Assembly (NCBI RefSeq): GCF_007995155.1 | Contig: NZ_CP042593.1 | Coordinates: 352,001 to 416,000, forward strand | Direction: 5' to 3' | DNA from: Cytobacillus dafuensis | GTDB taxonomy: Bacteria > Bacillota > Bacilli > Bacillales > Cytobacillaceae | Length of the DNA stretch: 64,000 bases | Shown here: in pieces, positions 24,868 through 33,538 of the stretch | Layout: every line of letters begins with the position of its first letter | Numbering within the stretch: the first letter of the stretch is position 1 | Notes under the pieces: generated by a model | The model's input: the letters and a program-made list of their open reading frames with translations, nothing else | Told to the model about the DNA's origin: nothing | Database searches by the model: none | Translations under genes and position numbers: made by a program

Positions 24868-25269
24868 TTATATACCTCTGTTATCACGCAATTCCACAAT
24901 TGTACCTTCTGGAGCTTTTATTTTACAAAGGGAACCATTTTCAACACGGTAAATAATCTCCCCATTTTTACAAATAAAATTTGCATTCATCGCTTTTAAG
25001 CGTTTCACTTCCTGGTCGAGGTTTTCAACCCATATGCAAAAGTGAACAATTCCTTGGCTGTTAGGACTATTATCAGCAAGAACTTCATTTTTTTTACCAG
25101 TTTGCAGCTCGATATAAAAATGATCGAGTTTTAGCCAACTATTAAACTCTCTTCCATGAAAGTCGGGAGATTCTTGAACGATTTCAAATCCTAAAGCTTC
25201 CGTATAGAACTTTAATGTTTCCAGATACGTATTGGTTTGTATACATATATGATGAACGTATTTCTTCAT
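24868..25269 (-). CDS. VOC/glyoxalase-fold protein
   Basis: A 133-residue protein with two beta-alpha-beta-beta-beta modules of the vicinal-oxygen-chelate fold: YVHHICIQTNTYLETLKFYTEALGFEIV, then GIVHFCIWVENLDQEVKRL and a final GTIVELRDN. Candidate metal ligands His (VHHI), Glu (FYIELQTG), His (IVHFCIW) and Glu (TIVELRD) are all present. The substrate is unknown. ATG 25269 lies 8 bases after AAGAAGGTGG; the GTG upstream is part of that site. It is 24 bases downstream of the oxidoreductase and probably co-transcribed. Confidence 0.8.
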   Translation of the reverse strand: MKKYVHHICIQTNTYLETLKFYTEALGFEIVQESPDFHGREFNSWLKLDHFYIELQTGKKNEVLADNSPNSQGIVHFCIWVENLDQEVKRLKAMNANFICKNGEIIYRVENGSLCKIKAPEGTIVELRDNRGI

Positions 25270-25293
25270 GTTCTTAGCCACCTTCTTAATTGA

Positions 25294-26283
25294 TCAGCTT
25301 GTTAAAAAGACTTTTCCCTTATTCTCTTTTGTTGAATTAGCATCTCGAACGGCTTCCTTTATCTTTAACAAGTCATAATGAGAAGCAGCTACCATGAGTG
25401 TTAATTTTTTTTCTTTTATAAGTGTAATTAAATGATGAAATGCATCTTGCCAAGTCTGCACAGATACTTGTTGATTCCAATGGCGTAGATGAAATAATTT
25501 AACATTTACTTTTGTCTGGAGTGAAATGTTTTTCCAATCAACTGGTACTCCTGATAATAAACCAATTGTTACAAAATTCCCATTAGGTCGAACAGAAAAG
25601 GCTAATTCAGTACCATCTGCACCTCCTATGGAATCAATTGCTGCCGATGCACCGCATCCATTTGTTAATTCCATAACAGTACTTTGTAATGATGTCTCTG
25701 ATGTATTGATTACATAGGAAGCACCTAATTGTAGTAGCTCTTTTGTATAAAGATGATTTCTCGTTACAGCAATCAGGCGGAAACCGAGAATATTAGATAA
25801 TTGTGCAAAAATACGACCAATAGAAGATCCGCAAGCATTTACCAGCAATATATCCCCTGGTCCCAATCTCAGTATCTCTGTGCAAATAATCCAGGCAGTT
25901 AACGGATTTATGTATAATTGTGAAGCGGTGTAATCATCAATTGTATCTGGAATAGGAACGGCTAAATCTGCATTTGTTTTCACATATTCTTGCCAAGTAC
26001 CATCACCACGCAAAGGCAAAACACGCTTGCCAATAAGTTTTTGCGAAACAGAAGGGCCTACATCTTCCACAATGCCAACTCCTTCATATCCCGGAATATA
26101 GGGTAATGAAATGCGATTGGAGTAAGCTCCTTTAATAGGAATTAAATCAGATGGATTTATAGGCCGAACTTTCATACGCACAAGTACCTCTGCATTTTTA
26201 GGTCGTTGAATCATTGTACGTTCAATCTTTAAAACGCTCTCTGGATCTCCAAATTCGTATAATTTTATACAATTAGCTTCCAA
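25294..26283 (-). CDS. Zinc-independent quinone oxidoreductase-like MDR protein
   Basis: A 329-residue medium-chain dehydrogenase/reductase. The N-terminal GroES-like domain carries PINPSDLIPIKGAY and YIPGYEGVGIVEDVG. The Rossmann domain has LLVNACGSSIGRIFAQLSNILGFRLIAVTR, a variant of the usual AxxGxxG NADPH motif. The Cys/His zinc ligands of alcohol dehydrogenases are missing, so it is of the quinone oxidoreductase/enoyl reductase (ETR-like) kind. It forms a two-gene unit with the VOC protein. Confidence 0.82.
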   Translation of the reverse strand: MEANCIKLYEFGDPESVLKIERTMIQRPKNAEVLVRMKVRPINPSDLIPIKGAYSNRISLPYIPGYEGVGIVEDVGPSVSQKLIGKRVLPLRGDGTWQEYVKTNADLAVPIPDTIDDYTASQLYINPLTAWIICTEILRLGPGDILLVNACGSSIGRIFAQLSNILGFRLIAVTRNHLYTKELLQLGASYVINTSETSLQSTVMELTNGCGASAAIDSIGGADGTELAFSVRPNGNFVTIGLLSGVPVDWKNISLQTKVNVKLFHLRHWNQQVSVQTWQDAFHHLITLIKEKKLTLMVAASHYDLLKIKEAVRDANSTKENKGKVFLTS

Positions 26284-26466
26284 AACCTTTGTCTCCTTTT
26301 ATAAATAATTTCACCCATTCAATCATAACATCTTGCACGTCCTGCTCTGTTTGCCTAGTAAACATTATTCTATATAAGCTTCCTTAGTGGAACAAGAAGA
26401 ATGATATAGGAGTGATTTATTTGAATGAATCATTTCTCTCAACACCCATAGGGTTGTAAAAGATGT

Positions 26467-26519
26467 TTGACACACTGCTTGTGAGTTAGTATAATTTGGA
26501 TGTAAAACATATTTGACAC
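26467..26519 (+). promoter_or_regulatory. Consensus sigma-A promoter with repeat motif for the Xre gene
   Basis: TTGACA (26467-26472), a 17-base spacer and TATAAT (26490-26495) form a textbook promoter. The -35 region word GATGTTTGACAC (26462-26473) is repeated as CATATTTGACAC (26508-26519) after the start site, and ATGTAAAACAT is palindromic. These may be the autoregulatory sites of the Xre protein. Confidence 0.75.
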
Positions 26520-26544
26520 CTAACAGACTAATGGAGGTGGTGAC

Positions 26545-26748
26545 ATGGAAAATCATATTAAAGTTTTAAGAGAACAAAAGGGAATATCTCAAGGGAGACT
26601 GGCAGAGCTTTGTGGTGTCAGTCGGCAAACCATTAATGCGATTGAAAATAATAAATATGATCCAAGTCTTCAGCTAGCTTTTGATATTTCTAGGCATTTG
26701 TCCACGTCCATGGAAGATTTATTCATTCCGAAAAAAAAGGAGAATTAA
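26545..26748 (+). CDS. Small Xre-family DNA-binding protein
   Basis: A 67-residue helix-turn-helix protein consisting of the Cro/CI domain alone: [44 protein letters not shown]. It resembles the YozG/YgzD-like regulators usually found beside a small membrane protein, as here. The start is ATG after GGAGGTGGTGAC. Confidence 0.9.
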   Translation: MENHIKVLREQKGISQGRLAELCGVSRQTINAIENNKYDPSLQLAFDISRHLSTSMEDLFIPKKKEN

Positions 26749-26749
26749 C

Positions 26750-27151
26750 ATGGGAGAAAATAATACAAAAAAAGTAATTAGCCTTATCACTTTATTGTTT
26801 GCATTATTTATGACCGGCGTACTTTGTGTTAAATGGTTTCGTTTTGGTACACTTGATAGCTTCTTAATATTTGCTATTTTCATGGCTTGGTCATTCTTTT
26901 TCAACGCTATTACTTGGGGTGATCATGAAGGGGCAAATGCAAAGGATGAATTGGATAACCATATTAAAACTCAAAGTGCAAAAATTAGCTATTTTGTTCT
27001 AATGATTGCATCTGGTTTAATCCTATTTATCTCTGAAAGGACAGGAGATTTCAACAAAATTGATAATTATCCCTTAGTGATCGTTGTAGGTTTAACATTT
27101 CTTGTGTTGCCGATGACTGAATTTATTTATTCAAGGAAGTATAGATCTTAA
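26750..27151 (+). CDS. Small membrane protein paired with Xre regulator
   Basis: A 133-residue protein with four predicted transmembrane helices (around residues 8-26, 33-52, 75-93, 105-124) and a short acidic loop (GDHEGANAKDELDNHIKTQS). It is similar in architecture to the DUF2178/DUF3796-type proteins encoded next to small Xre regulators. The function is unknown. ATG 26750 follows AAAAAGGAG; it starts immediately after the Xre stop and is co-transcribed. A terminator follows at 27249-27290. Confidence 0.75.
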   Translation: MGENNTKKVISLITLLFALFMTGVLCVKWFRFGTLDSFLIFAIFMAWSFFFNAITWGDHEGANAKDELDNHIKTQSAKISYFVLMIASGLILFISERTGDFNKIDNYPLVIVVGLTFLVLPMTEFIYSRKYRS

Positions 27152-27248
27152 GGTTTAATTGAACTTTGTCTCTAATCGAATAGAATGGAAATTACAGGAG
27201 CTGTCCTAAAACTTAAGTTCGTATTCTATGTAGGAATGACAAAATGGG

Positions 27249-27290
27249 GCATCACAAAGTCGGAAAAATCGACTTATGTGATGTTTTTTG
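27249..27290 (+). terminator. Intrinsic terminator of the Xre operon
   Basis: GCATCACAAAGTCG pairs with CGACTTATGTGATG (one bulged base), followed by TTTTTT. Confidence 0.8.
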
Positions 27291-27303
27291 GTTAAGAGGA
27301 AGG

Positions 27304-27478
27304 TTTATGAGACCAGTCAACAAAGGAAATTATCGAAAAGTAGTCTCATGAAAGTCTCATGAAACCATTACCCAAAACAAATTAACAAAACTCGGTCTCA
27401 TGAAAGCCTTATGAGACCACTCATCAAAGAAAATTAGCAAAAATCGGTCTCATGAAAGTCTCATGAGACCACTCCTGT
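27304..27478. repeat. 52-bp-period tandem array with GGTCTC/GAGACC inverted words
   Basis: GTCTCATGAAAG occurs at 27343, 27395 and 27447, exactly 52 bp apart, and partial units extend on both sides. Each unit alternates GGTCTC and GAGACC with loops of 13 and 27 bases and an A-rich spacer. One arm is degenerate in the first unit (ATGAAACC). The array shares its period and geometry with the array at 31872-32006 although the inverted word differs. It does not code for protein and occupies most of the gap 27291-27542. Confidence 0.85.
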
Positions 27479-27542
27479 TAATCTAGTAGAATATACAGAC
27501 TTTGTTTGGATGAAATATGAGAAGCATCGCAGGTTACTAGCT

Positions 27543-28058
27543 TTAATTATTATTTTTTTTTGGAATTGTTAAGCTTGTCCATCCTTCTGATTTCAACTGT
27601 TTAGCTATATAAATGATTTGACCTACATGAGAGGAGTAGTGATACATTTGTCTCTCAATTGCCTCAATGAGAGTGTGAGGTTCATTCCGAATGAATATCT
27701 TTCGATGCAGCTGATCCTCTTCGATAGAATCAAGTGCGTTTAGGAATACATTCCATCCTTTTTCCCAGACCTCATATAACTCATTACGATTTGAAATAGT
27801 ATGCTCAAACTCTCCATCTCGGTCCCGATCAGGTTTTTCACCATCAGAATTTAAAAAATCTGTCCAACGAGAAACCATATTCCCGCTCATATGCTTCACA
27901 ATAATTGAAATGCTATTGGAGTTATCATTCGGGAACCAGAACAGCATTTCTCCATCAAGTTGATCAAATGTCTTTTCAGCCGTACTTTTCATCTCTCTAA
28001 ACCGTAATTTAATCACCCTTAAATATTCAGAAGATATTTCATTGTGAGTATTTGTCAT
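27543..28058 (-). CDS. DinB-like protein (DUF1572 type)
   Basis: A 171-residue four-helix-bundle protein of the DinB/YfiT superfamily. The three His of the metal site are recognisable in VKHMSGN (helix 2) and YHYSSHVGQIIYIAK (helix 4), together with the typical WTDFL segment. Some members act as thiol-dependent transferases, but most have no assigned function. It is a single gene whose upstream region contains repeat R4a. Confidence 0.8.
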   Translation of the reverse strand: MTNTHNEISSEYLRVIKLRFREMKSTAEKTFDQLDGEMLFWFPNDNSNSISIIVKHMSGNMVSRWTDFLNSDGEKPDRDRDGEFEHTISNRNELYEVWEKGWNVFLNALDSIEEDQLHRKIFIRNEPHTLIEAIERQMYHYSSHVGQIIYIAKQLKSEGWTSLTIPKKNNN

Positions 28059-28090
28059 TTTAAAAGCTCCTTTGCTATTTTATAAATATT

Positions 28091-28337
28091 AGCTGTGTTA
28101 AAGCTTAGAGTTGAGAATGCTATTTTGTTGTTGATTGTAGCGGAAGGCGCGAGATCCTCGAAAATGCATTCGCATTTCCTTCGTGCGGTGTTTATTCGGG
28201 AAAGATTATTCAACGTCCTGCGGGAAATGCGTGTCCAGGGGAGACCCCGCAGGAGCGTTAGCGACGAGGAGGCTCCCCGACCACCCGCGGAAAGTGAGTG
28301 CCTGCAGCGGAAATCAACAGGGAAGTTTAACATAGTC
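28091..28337. repeat. Dispersed repeat R4, copy a
   Basis: The ends AGCTGTGTTAAAGCTT and AAGTTTAACATAG form near-perfect terminal inverted repeats. The GC-rich body includes GCGGAAGGCGCGAGA, GGAGACCCCGCAGGAGCG and GTGCCTGCAGCGGAAATCAAC. The second copy is at 48205-48394. This copy has an extra AT-rich insert in the middle. It fills the 437-base gap between the DinB-like and DUF1835 genes and is much richer in GC than its surroundings. Confidence 0.85.
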
Positions 28338-28495
28338 TAATTATATAAATGAATTCTTTATTAAATCCGTATGTCCTGCTTTCTAAACTCTGAAAAACAG
28401 ATTGAATGATAAAAAAAAGGAAAATTGATAAAATTGGATTAATGCTATAATAATGACAAATTTATGATAAAAAGGACTATTCTTCGGAGGTACAG

Positions 28496-29539
28496 ATGAT
28501 GGAAATAGATCAGTTAAAAAAGGCTATCGAAGAACTGCCAGAAGGGGAAGTAAAGTCATTATTGTTTCATATTCTCTTAAGAGTGAATCATATAGAGGAG
28601 AAGGAATATTCAGAAACAGAGTTTGTGGATGATGTGAAAAGGGTATATAAAACGCTTTTGGATATAACGAAAGAAAGGTCGGAATCGAAGCAAGCCGATA
28701 CTTGTCAAATGATTCATATTCTTTTCGGTGGATCCCCTGCGGGTAGTTTAAAGGTAGCATTAAAGGAAATGGGAGTGTTTGAAAAGGAAAAAGTGTACTC
28801 CTTCTGGAATATATTTTCGGTCGGACCTATCTGGCAGCTGCATGAAGAGATTGGAATCGGAGCCAGATTTACTTGGATGAAAGAATCACTGAAGGATAAA
28901 CATGAGGAGTTACGAGAATATTTACAGAGATTTCATCAGACAGTTCACCAAATTTTGTCCATTCCAAAAGATGTCCCTATTACCCTATGGACTGCTGAAA
29001 ATGCGCATGAGCAGACAGGTCTACGCTTTGTTTTGCATTTATTAAAGGACAAGCCTAATGAAATTAAAGTGATTAACACCTCATTGGCATATGCAGAACA
29101 TTTTAATCGAGCCGATATAAAATACACAGTATTGCATTCAGGGGAAATACCACCTGAAAAACTCCAAACCATTTATGAGCACAGTAAGCAGAAGCATTCT
29201 TTGTCGAACCTTGAAAGAGAGCAATATGAACAGGAATGGCTTCATCTATCGGATAATCGGGAATCATTACGAATTTGGCGGAATGGAAGAATTCAAAGTG
29301 TTTGTATTGACTATTATGACCAATACATCATCAATTTGGCGAAAAAGCTTCAACGCGAACGAGAGTCAGAGGAGTTTATGAAATCAGCGAGATTAATTGG
29401 AGAAGCGTTAGGGCATTTAGATCAATATATAGGTGACGAGTTCTTGGAATATCGGGTGAGAAAGCTGATAGAAAATGGTGTTTTTGAAATGGAAGGAAAC
29501 TTGAAAGCCATGAGATACTATGGAGTAAAATTAAGTTAG
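28496..29539 (+). CDS. DUF1835/DUF3658 domain protein
   Basis: A 347-residue soluble protein. Residues ~75-200 match the DUF1835 pattern (MIHILFGGSPAGSLKVAL, then FSVGPIWQL and TLWTAENAHEQTGLRFVLHLL). Residues ~220-340 match DUF3658 (LEREQYEQEWLHLSDNRESLRIWRNG, ending GVFEMEGNLKAMRYYGVKL). It is a widespread Bacillus protein without known function. The start is ATG 28496 or 28499 behind CGGAGG. It is followed 12 bases later by the YnfA-like gene. Confidence 0.8.
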   Translation: MMEIDQLKKAIEELPEGEVKSLLFHILLRVNHIEEKEYSETEFVDDVKRVYKTLLDITKERSESKQADTCQMIHILFGGSPAGSLKVALKEMGVFEKEKVYSFWNIFSVGPIWQLHEEIGIGARFTWMKESLKDKHEELREYLQRFHQTVHQILSIPKDVPITLWTAENAHEQTGLRFVLHLLKDKPNEIKVINTSLAYAEHFNRADIKYTVLHSGEIPPEKLQTIYEHSKQKHSLSNLEREQYEQEWLHLSDNRESLRIWRNGRIQSVCIDYYDQYIINLAKKLQRERESEEFMKSARLIGEALGHLDQYIGDEFLEYRVRKLIENGVFEMEGNLKAMRYYGVKLS

Positions 29540-29551
29540 AAAAGGTGTAAC

Positions 29552-29878
29552 ATGATTTATACGATATTGATATTCATTCTTGCAGGAATCGCTGAAATCG
29601 GCGGAGGATATTTAGTCTGGCTATGGCTGCGTGAAGGAAAGCCATATTGGTACGGGATCATTGGTGGGATCATTTTGGTTATATATGGGATTATCCCTAC
29701 TTTGCAAAATTTCCCTACATTCGGAAGAGTGTATGCAGCCTATGGTGGCGTATTTATTATTCTTTCGGTTTTGTGGGGATGGGGAGTCGATAAAAAAACA
29801 CCTGATACGTTCGATTGGATTGGAGCGGTCATATGTTTAATTGGAGTATCCATCATGCTTTGGAGTCCAAGGCAGTAG
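29552..29878 (+). CDS. YnfA-family (UPF0060) small membrane protein
   Basis: A 108-residue protein with four transmembrane helices and the conserved UPF0060 segments [42 protein letters not shown] and [17 protein letters not shown]. It is related to small multidrug-resistance-type exporters; the substrate is unproven. It lies 12 bases after the DUF1835 gene and is probably co-transcribed. Confidence 0.92.
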   Translation: MIYTILIFILAGIAEIGGGYLVWLWLREGKPYWYGIIGGIILVIYGIIPTLQNFPTFGRVYAAYGGVFIILSVLWGWGVDKKTPDTFDWIGAVICLIGVSIMLWSPRQ

Positions 29879-30080
29879 ACAGAACAATAGTCGCGGCTTT
29901 TTTAAAAAAAATTCATAAATATTTCATAAAAAGAATATATCTAGTAGTTATTAAGAACTATATAATCAATGTAATCATAGTAAAAAAGTATCGGGTAGCA
30001 AAGAATGTTCATCTGTAATTTGGGCGCTTGGATGGATATTGAGCGAGTAGCGCAACCGACCCTATAAATTGGAGGTTAAT

Positions 30081-31376
30081 ATGGCTATTCTCTGGAAGAA
30101 AAAAACCAGGCAATACTTCTTAGAAAATATGGATCATGCAGATGGGAAAATTGAAGTAACAGTTCCTCATATTCTTTTAAAAATCAAAATGATTGATCTA
30201 ACTATTGAAGATTTACAAATTATTAATCAGATGCAAGGACTTATAAAAGAAAATATAGATCGATTGGTCAGTGATTTTTATAAAACCATATTACAAGTTG
30301 AGGAATTGAAAAAAATTATTGAAAAGCATAGCAGTGTTGAAAGGTTAAGAAGTACTTTAAAAACGCACTTAATTGAGCTGTTTGACGGTAAAATTGACAC
30401 GGATTTTATTGAAAAAAGATTAAAGGTAGCAAAAATTCATTATTATATTGGTTTAAAGCCCGCTTATTATATGGGAGCTTTTCAAAACCTTCAAAAAACA
30501 TTGTTTGACATCATATTCGAGAATGTTCCCGATAGGATGGAAATTAAAACCATTTTAACGGCCGTTACAAAAATCTTTAGCTTAGAACAGCAAATTGTAC
30601 TAGAATCATATGAGCAAGAAAGAGCGAACGTAAGAGAACAAGAACATCAGCAAGTTAGGAATGAGATAAAAAATAAAATCATTGAAGTGAGCACAGATCT
30701 CGTTGCGACAGTCGAGCAAACTTCTGCATCTGTTGGGAGCTTATTAGATAGCAGTAAAAAGGTAAACGAGCTAGTAACACATACGGAAAATCAATCGTTA
30801 TTAACGGAGGAATTTGTTACTGAGGGTCAAAAGGAAATAACACATCTAGTGGGCCAAATTCAATCAATTAACAATGATATTGAGAATATGAATGAAATGG
30901 TTAAGAATCTTTTGTCCTCCTCTCAGCAAATAAAAGATGTCATAAATATTGTTCAAGCTATTGCAGACCAGACTAATTTGCTTGCCTTAAACTCTGCCAT
31001 TGAAGCGGCTAGGGCAGGCGAACACGGGAAAGGATTTGCTGTAGTAGCAGATGAAGTTAGAAAGCTTGCAGTTAGAACGAAAGAATCGATAGGTACGATT
31101 GAGGAGCTAATTTCATTGTCTAATACCTATACAAATCAGGTGGATACGGCGCTTAGAAATGTAAATGTTGCGGTAGTTGAAGGACGAAGTAAATCAGCTA
31201 AGACAAGTGAAGCATTTGATCAAATTACAACGTCAATGAAAAATAGTGTAAAACAAGTTTCGGATGTAAAGGTTCAAATCAATCATATTGTAGAAACGAT
31301 TCATGAATTTGGTCAAGCGATGTCTACTGTGTCTTCATCAGCTGAAAATCTAAATAATACGGCCAATCTTGCATAA
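30081..31376 (+). CDS. hemAT: Globin-coupled aerotaxis transducer (HemAT-like)
   Basis: A 431-residue soluble chemoreceptor. Residues ~30-180 are a globin-coupled sensor domain with the proximal haem ligand His120 in [21 protein letters not shown]. Residues ~200-430 are a methyl-accepting signalling domain with the invariant hairpin tip [20 protein letters not shown] and [18 protein letters not shown]. It lacks transmembrane helices, as in HemAT, and would sense oxygen and signal to CheA. ATG 30081 has GGAGGTTAAT just upstream; a TTG four codons earlier is within that site. Length matches B. subtilis HemAT. Repeat R1d starts five bases after the stop. Confidence 0.92.
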   Translation: MAILWKKKTRQYFLENMDHADGKIEVTVPHILLKIKMIDLTIEDLQIINQMQGLIKENIDRLVSDFYKTILQVEELKKIIEKHSSVERLRSTLKTHLIELFDGKIDTDFIEKRLKVAKIHYYIGLKPAYYMGAFQNLQKTLFDIIFENVPDRMEIKTILTAVTKIFSLEQQIVLESYEQERANVREQEHQQVRNEIKNKIIEVSTDLVATVEQTSASVGSLLDSSKKVNELVTHTENQSLLTEEFVTEGQKEITHLVGQIQSINNDIENMNEMVKNLLSSSQQIKDVINIVQAIADQTNLLALNSAIEAARAGEHGKGFAVVADEVRKLAVRTKESIGTIEELISLSNTYTNQVDTALRNVNVAVVEGRSKSAKTSEAFDQITTSMKNSVKQVSDVKVQINHIVETIHEFGQAMSTVSSSAENLNNTANLA

Positions 31377-31380
31377 GTGA

Positions 31381-31540
31381 TTTTATCGCAGATTAACGGG
31401 CAGTAAGACCCCCACTACAAGGTTGCGAGAGAATCAAAGAAACCTAAGTGGGGGATCAACTGCCCGTAAAGGCCCGATTGGTTCAACTAACCATCAGTGG
31501 GGGATGAAAGAAAACCCCCACTGATGGAAGTTTCACTTTA
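31381..31540. repeat. Dispersed hairpin repeat R1, copy d (compact, inverted)
   Basis: The reverse complement of the 12783 copy, almost identical. It lies five bases after the hemAT stop and five bases before the -35 box of the ThrRS leader promoter, so it exactly separates two transcription units and could act as terminator for hemAT. Confidence 0.85.
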
Positions 31541-31544
31541 TCTC

Positions 31545-31573
31545 TTGACGTTCCTTTATTTCTATCCTATAAT
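31545..31573 (+). promoter_or_regulatory. Sigma-A promoter for the T-box leader
   Basis: TTGACG (31545-31550), 17-base spacer, TATAAT (31568-31573), located ~45 bases upstream of the first T-box element. Confidence 0.85.
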
Positions 31574-31618
31574 GCAAAAAAACAATTATTTTCCAATTGA
31601 AATGAATAGGGCTAAGAT

Positions 31619-31855
31619 AAGGACATGAATCTTTCTTACTTTTCTTTCCAGAGATCAGGGTCATCGGCTGAAAGCCCTGAAGAAAAAAGATTGGTTTACC
31701 ACCTTGGAGCTATTATGGGGAAAAGTTAATCCTTAGTAACCATAATCGGGAAGACCGTTATCTATTTGAGCGTAAAGTCTATTTTTGTGCTTTACGGAAT
31801 TAGGGTGGCACCACGACCGCACTCGTCCCTTGCTTTGGGATGGGTGCGTTTTTTA
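31619..31855 (+). promoter_or_regulatory. T-box riboswitch 1 (threonine type)
   Basis: The leader contains the T-box core AGGGTGGCACCACG (31802-31815) followed by a terminator helix CGCACTCGTCCC / GGGATGGGTGCG and TTTTTT (31818-31853). The 5' part forms a long stem I (CAGGG..CCCTG distal helix). ACC ACC at 31698-31703 is a candidate threonine specifier. The T-box senses uncharged tRNA and allows read-through when threonyl-tRNA is low. It is nearly identical to the second copy at 32049, which makes this a recent tandem duplication. Confidence 0.93.
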
Positions 31856-31871
31856 TTTTATCTTTGTAAAT

Positions 31872-32006
31872 GTTACCGTAAAACTGGAAAAAGGAAGAAG
31901 AAGGTAGCGAGTAAAACCTAATCGTTACCGCGAAACAGAAAAAGAGAGGAAAAAGGTAACAAAAAAAGCTTCAAAGTTACCATCAAACAAAAAAAGCCGT
32001 CAAACG
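31872..32006. repeat. 52-bp-period tandem array with GTTACC/GGTAAC inverted words
   Basis: GTTACC occurs at 31872, 31924 and 31976, exactly 52 bp apart. In the first two units GGTAGC/GGTAAC lies 25 bases after it (31903-31908, 31955-31960), then 15 bases to the next GTTACC. The spacers are A/G-rich. The third unit lacks the closing arm. It lies between the two T-box leaders, in the transcribed leader. The geometry is the same as in the array at 27304-27478. Confidence 0.8.
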
Positions 32007-32048
32007 TTTCAAAGGAAGCCTTTTACTAAAAAAATACTATGCGACGAA

Positions 32049-32284
32049 AAGGACATGAATCTTTCTTACTTTTCTTTCCAGAGATCAGGGTCATCGGCTG
32101 AAAACCCTGAAGAAAAAAGATTGGTTTACCACCTTGGAGCTATTATGGGGAACAGCAAATCCTTAGTAACCATAATCGGGAAGACCGTTATCTATTTGAG
32201 CGTAAAGTCTATTTTGTGCTTTACGGAATTAGGGTGGTACCACGACCGCACTCGTCCCTTGCTATGGGATGAGTGCGTTTTTTT
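32049..32284 (+). promoter_or_regulatory. T-box riboswitch 2 (threonine type)
   Basis: The second T-box differs from the first at only about ten positions. The core is AGGGTGGTACCACG (32231-32244), followed by terminator CGCACTCGTCCC...GGGATGAGTGCG and a T run. The gene starts 30 bases later. Serial T-boxes give a steeper response because both terminators must be passed. Confidence 0.93.
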
Positions 32285-32314
32285 TATATAAAAAATTCAT
32301 AAGGAGGAATAAAC

Positions 32315-33526
32315 ATGTCAATGGAAATGGAAGTAGAAAAGCGCAATCATCGAAAATTAGGGCAGCAGTTAGAGTTGTTTATGTCAATGGAGGAGGCACC
32401 AGGAATGCCCTTCTTCTTACCAAAAGGAATGGTCATTCGGAATGAGCTTGAACATTTATGGAAACAAAGGCATCAACAGGTTGGGTACCAAGAAATAAAA
32501 ACGCCGATTATGATGAAGCAAGAGCTTTGGGAACAGTCTGGCCATTGGGAGCATTACCACGAGAATATGTATTTTTCCCATGTTGATGAGCAGAATTATG
32601 CGATTAGACCAATGAATTGTCCAGGTGCTGTACTCATTTTTAATAGTAAGAGAAGGAGCTATCGAGAACTTCCTATTCGTTTTGCGGAACTTGGGTTAGT
32701 TCATCGACATGAGCTTTCAGGTTCTTTAAATGGCCTGCTAAGAGTTCGCTCCTTCACTCAAGATGATGCACATCTATTTGTTCGGGAAGACCAGATTGAG
32801 TCTGAAATAGCGAAAGTGCTGGATTTAATTGATGAGTTCTATTCGACATTTGGTTTTAGTTATAAAATGGAGCTTTCTACTCGGCCAGAAGATTTTATGG
32901 GTTCAGTAGAAATATGGGATAGGGCTGAATCCGCTCTGGAAAAAGTTTTAAAGATAAAAGAATTGCCTTATCAAATCAATCAAGGTGATGGAGCTTTTTA
33001 TGGTCCTAAGATTGATTTTCATATACTGGATTCACTCGGAAGAAGCTGGCAGTGTGGTACAGTTCAGCTTGATTTCCAAATGCCTGAAAAGTTTCATTGC
33101 CAATATATCGGTGAGGATAATAAACCTCACCGTCCCATCATGATTCATAGAGCGATTTATGGTTCGATCGAACGGTTTATGGCGATTTTAATTGAACATT
33201 TTGCTGGTGATTTTCCGTTTTGGCTAGCTCCAGTGCAAGCGAAGATTTTGCCGATTTCAGATGCCCATCTATCTTATGCTTATCAAATGAAACGGGATTT
33301 AGAATTAGCTGGATTCCGAATTGATGTCGATGACAGGGTGGAAAAGGTCGGGTTAAAAATAAGAGAAGCTGAAAAACAAAAAGTCCCTTATATGCTTATT
33401 ATCGGGGATCAAGAGGTGCAGAATGAATCGGCAGCCTTAAGAAAGCACCAAGTGGGAAACGTTGGGCAAATGAGTATTCAAGACATTATTGCAAGATTCA
33501 GCGAAGAAAAGGATAACAAGGAATAG
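32315..33526 (+). CDS. Threonyl-tRNA synthetase-like enzyme lacking TGS and editing domains
   Basis: A 403-residue class II synthetase consisting only of the catalytic core (to ~residue 295) and the anticodon-binding domain (~300-395). Class II motifs 2 and 3 are clear: RFAELGLVHRHELSGSLNGLLRVRSFTQDDAHLF and HRPIMIHRAIYGSIERF. The three zinc ligands that recognise threonine are present (Cys102 in NCPG, His153 in DDAHLF, His278 in IMIHRA). Full bacterial ThrRS is ~640 residues; the ~240 N-terminal residues with the TGS and Ser-tRNA(Thr) editing domains are absent. The start is ATG after AAGGAGG, and there is no upstream coding extension because the T-box terminator is there. It is probably an inducible second ThrRS. 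Confidence 0.9.
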   Translation: MSMEMEVEKRNHRKLGQQLELFMSMEEAPGMPFFLPKGMVIRNELEHLWKQRHQQVGYQEIKTPIMMKQELWEQSGHWEHYHENMYFSHVDEQNYAIRPMNCPGAVLIFNSKRRSYRELPIRFAELGLVHRHELSGSLNGLLRVRSFTQDDAHLFVREDQIESEIAKVLDLIDEFYSTFGFSYKMELSTRPEDFMGSVEIWDRAESALEKVLKIKELPYQINQGDGAFYGPKIDFHILDSLGRSWQCGTVQLDFQMPEKFHCQYIGEDNKPHRPIMIHRAIYGSIERFMAILIEHFAGDFPFWLAPVQAKILPISDAHLSYAYQMKRDLELAGFRIDVDDRVEKVGLKIREAEKQKVPYMLIIGDQEVQNESAALRKHQVGNVGQMSIQDIIARFSEEKDNKE

Positions 33527-33538
33527 TATGTAAAATCG

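Noticed and set aside
24771..24956. 61-codon frame on the plus strand
   Set aside because: It begins in the terminator hairpin and overlaps the VOC gene antisense; no ribosome site.
26365..26556. Minus-strand frame opposite the Xre promoter
   Set aside because: It covers the consensus promoter of the Xre gene on the other strand and has no family-like pattern.
27304..27478. CRISPR array
   Set aside because: Whole 52-bp units repeat, including the supposed spacers, and no cas genes are present.
29985..30068. Riboswitch upstream of hemAT (c-di-GMP type)
   Set aside because: A GGGCGCTTGG...AGCGC helix is possible, but the conserved c-di-GMP-I or -II aptamer motifs are not seen.
32055..32291. 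Coding frame across T-box 2
   Set aside because: The sequence is fully explained as a T-box leader; the frame has no ribosome site.
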